This document shows positions 18,543-26,900 of a stretch of DNA of 64,000 nucleotides, one piece after another. Origin of the DNA: Bermanella marisrubri (GTDB taxonomy: Bacteria; Pseudomonadota; Gammaproteobacteria; Pseudomonadales; Oceanobacteraceae). The notes below the pieces were generated by a model. That model made no database searches. It was not told where the DNA came from and saw only the letters and a list, made by a program, of their open reading frames with translations. Location: NCBI RefSeq assembly GCF_012295615.1, contig NZ_CP051183.1:2259001-2323000 (forward strand), read 5' to 3'. Made by a program: the position numbers and the translations under genes. Within the stretch, counting starts at the first letter, position 1. The number at the start of each line of letters is the position of its first letter.

Positions 18543-20207
18543 ATGCTGCCTGCTCGTCTTTTAATGCTGATTAAAGCCTTTGTCTTAAGCTCTTGTTTCC
18601 TTTCGCTTGTTGCTTGTTTTGATTTCGGCGGTGACGATGATGACGACAGTGGTGGCGGTACCACCGTAGCTGCGGGCTATTTCCTAGATTCTGCAGTAGG
18701 CAACATTCGCTATGAATCCACCGATCACACTGGATATACTGAGCGCAATGGCTATTTCCCCTACACGCCAGGGCAGACCATTACTCTAAGCTATGATGGT
18801 TTAACCCTTGGCACGGTTACCACCAGCTCCAACTCCTTAGTTGTCACACCCGCTACAATTCTGGGTCAAGTAAATCCATCGAACACTACCAACTTAACAC
18901 AACCGGTAAAAAACTTATTAGTGCTTCTGCAAAGCATGGATGAGGACCAGAATTTGGATAATGGGATTTACTTAATTAGTAACCGTAATGATTCTACCTC
19001 GACACAAAATCCGTTTGCCAATATCAATCTATCTGCGAGTAAAGATGATTTCGCGTCAGCCTTGCAAAATGTCGTAAACAGTGAATTTTCAGGGCGCGGA
19101 ATAACCCTAGTAGATGAAGCCGCTGCGCTTGAGCACTTTCAGGATACCCTTAATAAGTTGAGCGCCAGTGCATCTTTCTTAGGTCGCTGGATCGCACGAA
19201 ACGGCGAATATGGGGATATCAGCGCCATTTACGACTTTAGCGCCAATGGAGAAGTGACCGTCACCGAATACGATGATTGTGCGAACAATGACATTTATTG
19301 GTCCTCCACAGTAGAGTCCACTGATAGCAACTGCACGACCCGCCCGGCATTTACACAAAGTTATTCCCTGGTTGGCAATGCACTATCACTGACAGGTTCA
19401 GGAATCACAGATACCTGCATAGTAGTAAGCTCTAGCGAATTTGAGATTATTGCCAGCTGTATTTATCAGGGAGTAGACGAAGTAGAAACGACGATTTTCC
19501 AAAAAGACAATATCGAGTTTGCAGAGGCCACTGTCGCTGGCAAATACACAGAAATTGAAAGAGGCTCTAGTGGCCTATTGAGCACCATCGAATTTACATT
19601 AAATGGCGGCAGTAAGGGCGGAAGCTATAGTGTCATTGGTGGATCTTCAAGTGACAATAACGGCGATACAGGCACGATCGAAGATTGGTCAATCAACACA
19701 GGCGGCAACCTCGTTTTTAATGGTACAGACGATGCTGATGCTAGTTTTGACGGTGAGTACCGCCCAGCTCAATCTGGATTAGTTTATCTAGCGGGCACAT
19801 GGATAACTGACTACGACGACAACTCTTCGTGGGTACCATCCTTACTTCGCAACGTAAAAGCCAACTCCAACGTGAATACCATCGCGGACATAGATGGCTT
19901 TCATGGGATTTACGATGCGGAAACCGGTGTCTGCAAGGGCGTTATAATCCTAAACAGTACTAATTATGAGGTTTACGACAGCGACGCCACCAGCAACCTC
20001 ATATGCGATTATCCGGATAATTTCGACGAATTAACGCCAAGCAAGACTTATAGCGTGAGCACTAGCGATAGCTTGCTCGAACTAACCGAAAACGCTACCA
20101 GTAAATGGTGCGTGCTATTACACACTCAGCTAGGCGGTGTCATAAAGTACGTGGCTTGTTCAACTAACGCTTCAGGTTTTGATCTTGAAGTCTGGCGCCA
20201 ACTCTAG
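18543..20207 (+). CDS. large acidic lipoprotein, unknown
   Basis: 554 residues. A signal peptide ends in the lipobox LVAC, followed directly by an acidic DFGGDDDDDSGGG spacer that would hold the protein off the membrane. The rest is beta-rich, with many D/N/S/T residues and several Cys pairs. One region (AAGYFLDSAVGNIRYES) resembles N-terminal domains of other marine surface lipoproteins. No enzyme motif was found. The ATG 18543 follows TAGGAGACC. It is probably exported and anchored in the outer membrane. Confidence 0.8.
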   Translation: MLPARLLMLIKAFVLSSCFLSLVACFDFGGDDDDDSGGGTTVAAGYFLDSAVGNIRYESTDHTGYTERNGYFPYTPGQTITLSYDGLTLGTVTTSSNSLVVTPATILGQVNPSNTTNLTQPVKNLLVLLQSMDEDQNLDNGIYLISNRNDSTSTQNPFANINLSASKDDFASALQNVVNSEFSGRGITLVDEAAALEHFQDTLNKLSASASFLGRWIARNGEYGDISAIYDFSANGEVTVTEYDDCANNDIYWSSTVESTDSNCTTRPAFTQSYSLVGNALSLTGSGITDTCIVVSSSEFEIIASCIYQGVDEVETTIFQKDNIEFAEATVAGKYTEIERGSSGLLSTIEFTLNGGSKGGSYSVIGGSSSDNNGDTGTIEDWSINTGGNLVFNGTDDADASFDGEYRPAQSGLVYLAGTWITDYDDNSSWVPSLLRNVKANSNVNTIADIDGFHGIYDAETGVCKGVIILNSTNYEVYDSDATSNLICDYPDNFDELTPSKTYSVSTSDSLLELTENATSKWCVLLHTQLGGVIKYVACSTNASGFDLEVWRQL

Positions 20208-20242
20208 CTAAGATCTGGTTAGAAAAAATCCAGTGGATTAAT

Positions 20243-20275
20243 ACATAGTGCCATCCACTCTAACTGGCACTATGT
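20243..20275. terminator. perfect 11 bp hairpin between convergent genes
   Basis: ACATAGTGCCA pairs with TGGCACTATGT around an 11-base loop and overlaps the HPP gene stop. It is a likely bidirectional terminator. Confidence 0.65.
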
Positions 20276-21034
20276 CCTCATGATCTTCGACGACTCATTG
20301 TTCTTTTTCATTCGCTTTTGTGCTCGATGCTCATTGGCCAGACCCAAAATTAGTTCTAAGTCATCGATGGTTATATCAACAAATGAATCTAACTGATCTC
20401 GTGCATAAATCAAATCATCGCGGCAGATGCGAGAATCGAAATTGTTATCTCCTTTCTGTATGGGCCCGTTACTATGTACTCGAGTTAACTTAAACCAGTG
20501 AGTTGGATATCGACGCCATTCAAAAAACCAATTGAAAGTAATAGCGCAGATCAAGAGTAGGGCCACATTTAAAGCAATTGGACACAATAGATAATGAAAA
20601 CCAAGCTGGTGTACAGCGTCCCCTCCTATTACGGCGTAAAGAGCTGTTGCTCCACCTGGTGGATGAATACTGCGAGTATATGTCATAAGCAGAATGCTCA
20701 AACCAACGGCCATGCAAGCAGAAAACACCGTAAAACCTAAGAGCTTATAAACGGACACACCTACAAGTGCACATACTGCGTGACCCACAACCAAAGGCCA
20801 GGGTTGTGACATGGCACCATGGGGGACAGTAAACACCAACACAGCGCTAGCTCCCAAGGATGTTACCAGCATGTCGGGTATATCAAACCCCGTTAAGTGG
20901 GCACTAATGACGACACACAAACACAAAGACCCTGCTGCACCACAGGCCGCTAAAAGCCTTTCTATAAGGGAAAAGCCGGTTGATTCAATCCCTAAGGTAT
21001 TCGATAACTCCTTTAAAAAAGGCCCTTGCTTCAC
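20270..21034 (-). CDS. HPP family membrane transporter
   Basis: 254 residues from the chosen GTG. Four to five membrane segments surround the signature SIHPPGGATALYAVIGG near residue 125. Known HPP proteins of cyanobacteria and plants transport nitrite. The substrate here is unproven. The frame can be extended to 21166, but the GTG at 21034 has GGAG seven bases upstream and overlaps the upstream stop as GTGA, so it is the better start. The C-terminal 60 residues are soluble and charged. It pairs with a small membrane gene and faces a divergent LysR regulator. Confidence 0.82.
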   Translation of the reverse strand: MKQGPFLKELSNTLGIESTGFSLIERLLAACGAAGSLCLCVVISAHLTGFDIPDMLVTSLGASAVLVFTVPHGAMSQPWPLVVGHAVCALVGVSVYKLLGFTVFSACMAVGLSILLMTYTRSIHPPGGATALYAVIGGDAVHQLGFHYLLCPIALNVALLLICAITFNWFFEWRRYPTHWFKLTRVHSNGPIQKGDNNFDSRICRDDLIYARDQLDSFVDITIDDLELILGLANEHRAQKRMKKNNESSKIMRT

Positions 21035-21225
21035 ATGTACTCCGATATAGCGACTAACCGCAATATATAAGCGATCTTGATTAACAGCATTGAGATAACC
21101 GGGACAATGTGACACACAATCAGCCAAGCGATCGCGAGCTGATCTTCTAAACGAAAACCAGCCCAAACACTAATCACTAGCGTGGGCAATGCCACAATAA
21201 ACAAGATATTTGACCAACGCAGCAT
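21031..21225 (-). CDS. small two-helix membrane protein
   Basis: 64 residues with two membrane helices (ILFIVALPTLVISVWAG and IVCHIVPVISMLLIKIAYILR). The family name is not certain; small proteins of this kind occur next to transporters in marine gammaproteobacteria. It overlaps the HPP gene by four bases (GTGA), which indicates coupled translation and a shared role. It may be an accessory or regulatory subunit of the HPP transporter. Confidence 0.7.
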   Translation of the reverse strand: MLRWSNILFIVALPTLVISVWAGFRLEDQLAIAWLIVCHIVPVISMLLIKIAYILRLVAISEYM

Positions 21226-21329
21226 GGCTATGACTCCCCTATGCTCCCTATTTGTGCACGCATACTAGCCAAAGGTAATAGTTGTGTATAATGAATATTA
21301 AGTAACTTTTAATGCAGAAATATAGAATT

Positions 21330-22175
21330 ATGGATATTCGACTCGCCCAAACCTTTTTAGAAATCATGAGCTCAGGGAGCTTTCTAGTCGCGGCAAAAAC
21401 ACTTCACATCTCACAAACCGCCGCTACCGCACGCATCAAGAACCTAGAAGAGCAATTAGGTACACAATTATTTATTCGAAACCGCAATGGTGCGAAATTG
21501 ACATCCGACGGCGAGCGTTTCGTTGAGCATGCAAGACGACTGGTTAATACTTGGAAAGAGGCTCAGGCTGCTTTAGCTCATCCGGCAGAGGAACCTCAAA
21601 CGGTTACAATTGGCGTTGAATCTAGCCTTTGGAACCCAATTGCAACAGATATGGTCAATCAACTTTATCTGCAAAAATCAAATCTTAAGATGCATGTTGA
21701 GGTTGCAGAGTCAGAGGCATTACACAGATATTTACATGATCAAACCTTAGATGTGCTTATCCTGCATTCCCCCCAATATCACTCACAATTAGAGGTAGAA
21801 CTCTTACTGGAGGAAAAACTTATTCATGTTGCTTCCAGTAAACGATTTGAACCTAATTTATTCATTAATTGGGGCAATGACTTTTTACAAAAATTCGATG
21901 CCAGCTTAACCACACCTAAACAAACTGGGTTAAGCTGCAATTTAGGCCCGTTGGCATTAAAGATCATGCTAGAAACTGGTGGAAACGGCTACTTTCGAAC
22001 TCGTGTCGTTAAACCCTATTTGGACACTGGAGAGCTTTATAAAGTCAGTGATACGCAAGAATTCAGCTATCCGATATTTATTACTCGGAACAAAAACAAC
22101 AGCAACCCTATTCTTCCAGAGGTACTCAATGCCACTCGAGCGATAACACAAGAGCAAACTGAATGGCTTATATAA
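21330..22175 (+). CDS. LysR-type regulator
   Basis: 281 residues from ATG 21330; an in-frame ATG at 21312 only adds six residues. The N-terminal winged helix (SFLVAAKTLHISQTAATARIKNLEEQLG) is intact. The effector domain follows from about residue 90 and is short. It is divergent from the HPP and small membrane genes, so these are its likely targets. The effector is unknown; the C-terminal part is poorly conserved with well-known LysR proteins. Confidence 0.85.
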   Translation: MDIRLAQTFLEIMSSGSFLVAAKTLHISQTAATARIKNLEEQLGTQLFIRNRNGAKLTSDGERFVEHARRLVNTWKEAQAALAHPAEEPQTVTIGVESSLWNPIATDMVNQLYLQKSNLKMHVEVAESEALHRYLHDQTLDVLILHSPQYHSQLEVELLLEEKLIHVASSKRFEPNLFINWGNDFLQKFDASLTTPKQTGLSCNLGPLALKIMLETGGNGYFRTRVVKPYLDTGELYKVSDTQEFSYPIFITRNKNNSNPILPEVLNATRAITQEQTEWLI

Positions 22176-22252
22176 AATAACCGCTAGTCGGTGGTTTATG
22201 TTATTGATTTACAGCTATAATGCGGATACATAAATCACTTAAGCTTCCCAAA

Positions 22253-22624
22253 ATGCAAATTTATATATTCGTCGCCTGCGATCGCTTAGAAGAAGCACAA
22301 GAAAAACAGCTAAAGCAAAACCGAGAGGACATTCTGGCTGCACTCAAGGCATACACGGAATCTATGCCGCAAGTGGACATTAAGGTGATCAACGAAACGG
22401 ATAGTGACAATTGCGAAGACTGGGTTTTGGGAATCGAACAACCCATAAAAAAACCAAAACAATTGCAAACACCGGTGAATCTTTTCAATGATTTAGCCAA
22501 GCAATATGGTATTGATGCTGAGTTCGGTACGGCTGAAGATGGTAATAGAGAGGCGGTCAGTTATTTCGGTCATGAAGAAGGAAAAGGCGATTCATTTATG
22601 CTGGCGCAGTATCTTGAGCTTTGA
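22253..22624 (+). CDS. hypothetical cytoplasmic protein
   Basis: 123 residues from ATG 22253 (a start at 22220 is possible). It begins MQIYIFVACDRLEEAQ and is rich in charged residues, with no signal peptide, membrane helix or known motif. I do not recognise it. It follows the LysR gene by 77 bp on the same strand and could be part of the same transcript. Confidence 0.55.
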   Translation: MQIYIFVACDRLEEAQEKQLKQNREDILAALKAYTESMPQVDIKVINETDSDNCEDWVLGIEQPIKKPKQLQTPVNLFNDLAKQYGIDAEFGTAEDGNREAVSYFGHEEGKGDSFMLAQYLEL

Positions 22625-22639
22625 GTGAATATTTAGAGT

Positions 22640-22722
22640 ACCGTCCTTCCCGCGAAGGCGAGAATCTATTTTTAAGTTTGAAATGAAGTAGATGGACTCT
22701 CAATCAAGCTGAGGGTGATACG
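22640..22722. repeat. dispersed intergenic repeat
   Basis: Begins CCGTCCTTCCCGCGAAGGCG with a CGCGAAGGCG-type palindrome and continues to ACTCTCAATCAAGCTGAGGG. The second part resembles 16404-16430. These are typical of the small palindromic repeats spread through many gammaproteobacterial genomes. The rest of 22625-22996 holds only the possible small gene at 22672-22848. Confidence 0.55.
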
Positions 22723-22848
22723 GTGCGACATTACCATCTGAACTTTTCTATCCTTGATAATAAATGTATAGACATAATACCATGCCACCCACACTATCAC
22801 TCCACTCAGAAAAAAAAGTACTAATGGAATGAAACGACAGAAGATCAT
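22672..22848 (-). CDS. possible 58-residue single-helix membrane protein
   Basis: ATG 22848 to TAA 22672. Residues about 6-30 form one strong membrane helix (FIPLVLFFLSGVIVWVAWYY) followed by a basic KDRK stop-transfer segment. AGGA lies 12 bases before the ATG. The last 18 codons run into the dispersed repeat, so the original C-terminus may have been replaced. It could be real or chance; codon use is not decisive at this length. Confidence 0.35.
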   Translation of the reverse strand: MIFCRFIPLVLFFLSGVIVWVAWYYVYTFIIKDRKVQMVMSHRITLSLIESPSTSFQT

Positions 22849-22996
22849 TGAAATTTATTCCTAACTAATAAACCTATGGCGCAATTTACTATAAAACTCA
22901 CCTTTTCTAAGTTTTTCAATCACCGATTAAAATTCTCTTGGTTTCAGTGATTTTTAAAGATGCTACCTAACCTTTGTAAAATACCCAGAGGCATAT

Positions 22997-23989
22997 CTAC
23001 TCCCCAATTCTAGGCTCTTTCATTTTAAAACCGAGGATAGAGGGGCCGAAAATTTTCTTAAAATCATTTAAGATATAAAATACAGGCTTTTCACCTGGGC
23101 GGGCTACAATAAGAGTATTGCCATTCATACCAATCCCAAATCCATTTTCACTTTCGATGATTGATCCAAAGAAAGGTATAGAATCAAGGTACGGGAGCTT
23201 TAGCTCGTCCCTTGGATTTTTATTAGACACTTTCATTCCAAACCAACCAGAGCGTTTCCTAGATACAATGTATTTTTTGTCTAACGTCAGTTTATTTTGG
23301 TTTTTTGTATCGGTTAGTTTAGTGATCTTTTCGGACTCGATATCGTATAAATCGATTGATCTGATTCCGTGCAATAAAATCTCTTGGTCATTCAATTTAG
23401 ATATTCTTTGAAAGTAGGAATAATCCTCATCTAGGACCAATCTCCTAGAAACACCATCATCAATAGAGTAGAACATTAATCCAGACCCACTATTATAATA
23501 GAACCCGGAGTCGTCATTTTTCCATATAATATCTGGTGGAAAAGATAGGGATAAAAGAGATCGATAGGTTTCATTTTCGGTATTGAATAACCTTAGTTCT
23601 ATGATATTACATTTTCGGACTATGTAAATAAACTGTGTTTTTCCGTGGGATACATAGATTCTAGACCGGGCAAGCTCCTCATCATCTCCTAGTAACTTTT
23701 CACTCTCAAACGGCTTATGAATTTCAGAAATAGCTAGATCAACCGCAAATATACTATATCTATTATCTTTCTTTGGTACTCCATTAAAAAGAATGAGAGG
23801 TGCGGCCATAGAAGTTAGATCACTCCAGCTTCGATATTCAATGTCTCGGCTAAAACCTTGGATGACTTCCCGGCTCAAAAAAAATGGTTCGTCATTCACG
23901 TTTGATTCAATAGATTCGTCATCACCTTTCTGGCTACAGCCTTCAACGAGCCATAGTGATGCTAACATGAGTAGTAATGTTTTTTTCAT
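22997..23989 (-). CDS. lipoprotein, unknown, partner of the GLUG protein
   Basis: 330 residues from ATG 23989, which follows AAGGATATTGAA; the longer frame to 24067 overlaps the upstream gene without a ribosome site. The signal peptide ends in the lipobox LVEGC. The body is beta-rich with repeated strand-turn units (DSGFYYNSGSGLMFYSIDDG), which suggests a beta-propeller-like fold. It lies 10 bp behind the 1.6k-residue GLUG protein gene, so the two are one operon and are probably exported together. Confidence 0.75.
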   Translation of the reverse strand: MKKTLLLMLASLWLVEGCSQKGDDESIESNVNDEPFFLSREVIQGFSRDIEYRSWSDLTSMAAPLILFNGVPKKDNRYSIFAVDLAISEIHKPFESEKLLGDDEELARSRIYVSHGKTQFIYIVRKCNIIELRLFNTENETYRSLLSLSFPPDIIWKNDDSGFYYNSGSGLMFYSIDDGVSRRLVLDEDYSYFQRISKLNDQEILLHGIRSIDLYDIESEKITKLTDTKNQNKLTLDKKYIVSRKRSGWFGMKVSNKNPRDELKLPYLDSIPFFGSIIESENGFGIGMNGNTLIVARPGEKPVFYILNDFKKIFGPSILGFKMKEPRIGE

Positions 23990-23999
23990 TTCAATATCC

Positions 24000-26900
24000 T
24001 TATTGAGGCCGAACATCCCTTTTGATGTATTCAACTCTAGGCACAGGGAGTGAGACTGAATTACCAAAGTCCCAACCGACTTTCACTTTATACTGTCCTA
24101 GATCCTCAATGTTAATAGAGTGTCCCCAAGGAATGGATATATAATTATCTACTGATATAGCATCAGCATTTGTGCAGTGTGCGCTACTAGTGCCGGTACA
24201 CTTCAGATGCTCTTGAAGAACTCCAAAGCTAGTATCCGAACTACCAACACTTTCCAATTGATTCGTTGTATCTATCGCCCAGAAATTATTGATACTTTCA
24301 AGACTTCCATTTTTAAAACCAATCAAAGCGTCAGAAAATTTATCTCCGATAATATTCCCAGTTACGTAATTGCGTTGAAGTTTCATTGAAATATCTTTAA
24401 ATCCAACAAAACCTGCTAAGCCTCCGACACTATCTACTCCTCTTATTGAGCCTTCACTACGACTGTTCGAGATGAGACCACCAAAATGCCCACCTGAAAT
24501 ACCACCAACGTAAATATAGCCAGCCACATTGGCCATGCTGTCACAGCCTATAATATCTAGCGTTCCGGCTCTCCCAACAACACCACCTACATATTGTCTT
24601 CCAGAGATTTCACTGGAAACAGAACAGCCGATAATTCGATTCCCATCTTGATTATCCACTAAACCTACAATCCCACCAACTTCGCCAAAACCACGTATTG
24701 TTCCTCTCGAACTAACATTGAGCAAAAGGTTATCGCTGGAACTTATTTCCGCGACTACCCCACCAACACTCATCTCTCCTTGAATAGACGCAAGGACAAT
24801 AATGTTTTCTAATATGTTGTTTCTGAATATATATCTTGCAACACCAGCTGCATCCCCTTGTGAATGAATATCACCTCTTATCGCTGCATTTCTGATCATG
24901 CTATCGCTCGACATTCTTTCAACTAGGCCAGCGGCCTGGTCAAAACCGTGAAACACTCCATCAATATCGGCATTCATTACATCTGCTGACGCCATTGAGC
25001 CGAACAATCCTGCTACAGCTTTCGCTCCATGAAAGTAGCCCTCTATCTTAATATTATTAAATTCAGATAGTTTGGCCCATCTAGCAATGCCGTTAATAGA
25101 CGATACTTTATTCATTTCACCAACAATGATTCCATTGAAACTGACATTATCAAACTTACTATGAATTATATCCTCAGCAAATCCTTGACCATGTCCTTTG
25201 TAAACCCTTAATCCTCCTTCAATATGTACATTATTGAGTTCTGATCCTTTAATCTTGCTTGCTAAAAATGAAGGGTCTTCACTATGAATTCGATTAAGAC
25301 TCCCTCTTAGAGTTAAGTTTTTTATTTTAGCATTGTGCAATGAATTGAATAGAGACCGATGAGTAGAATCATCGTTTATGAATAGATTTCTTAGCTCAAA
25401 ATTATTACCCTCAAGTACACTAGAAAAGGTATTAAATTCGTAGACTGGAGACCAGTTTGTCAAGCGCCCTCTCTCTCTATCTTCATGATAGAACTGATCC
25501 TCTGGATCAACCTTATTATTAGCATTAGTATCGAAATCTAAATTTTTCTTTAGCTCATAACCAACACATCGACTTGTAAACACACCATGTCTATTCAAAG
25601 GCCTACAGCCAGAAAAGTCTCTTTTAGCATCCTTCGACACCTTCTTTGAGCTTCCACTCGGCGAAAAACGTATAGCAGAAAAGTCATCTAGTGAATTGAC
25701 ATCAATAAGACCATTATGATCTGCATCCGCATCATCCTTACCATTATTATCCCAATCGTTGTCATTCGAATCTGGAATTCCGTCATTATCAAAGTCGTCT
25801 ACATAATTATCCAAGTATTTGATATTTAACCGCTGACAATCACTATCGCAGTTTGAATTCCAAGCGTCTGCTAATCCATCCTTGTCATTATCCAAGGAGG
25901 CAAAAGGCAAATCAGGTAATTGATCAACTGGCATCGATATGCTTCTTTTACATTCTTCATCACACGCACTATTAAAGTAGTCAAATACCATATCTCTGTC
26001 CCGGTCAATCGAGAAGTTTACATCTCTAGGCGCCATATCCAAGTGATTTGGAAAACCATCTAGGTCGGTGTCTTTATATTCGATGTTCCCTAACAATAGT
26101 TTGGGTTTCACCGTATTTTTACCACTATTCCACTCGATAACGTCCAAAAATTCGGCAGAGAACAATTCTTCAATACAATCAACTTCATCACAAACAACTG
26201 ATTTTCTGGTAAATTCCAACGGAGCCTCATAGTTTTTCCTCACAAGTGCTAGCTGTTGGAATTTTATATCCTCCTTTTTAGCGATTAGTTCGCCGATACT
26301 ATCTATACTAATGTTCAAGTTTGACGTCATGGATTTTGGAATAGAAGCTAATTTATGACCGGTAATTACTAATCCGTTGGACAAACCCACTTCACCTTTT
26401 GCCGAGCTAAAGTAATCGAAGATCTGATCTTGTCGATTACTTCTAAAACTGGCCACAAAGTGTGACAGATTAGTACTATTGATTTCCTTGGATACAATGT
26501 GAACACTATTATCACACCCCCCGTTCTCGTCCTCAATCAGATCCATAGCGACCCAGGCATTGCTTATTATCGTTTTGGATAAATTACTACCAAAAGCATT
26601 GACGGTTTGGCAGCCTGTTTTTACTACTCTTGCAATCAAGCTAATATCTTCAATATTGCTATTCTCTGATCTACCGATTAGACCATTCACAACTCTAGCA
26701 CTAGTATCAATCACCCCCTCAAATGATAAACCGATTACATCTGAATCAATGACATTGCCAACAAGACCTTTAAAAGAAGGTATATGGATTTCTGATTTAT
26801 CTCTCGCTGTATGTAGAGTTCTCGCTTCAAATGATACATTCACAATTTTTGATAATTGAATTGAACTTGCGAGTACACCGTGTGCGTGGTTTTGTTCCCC

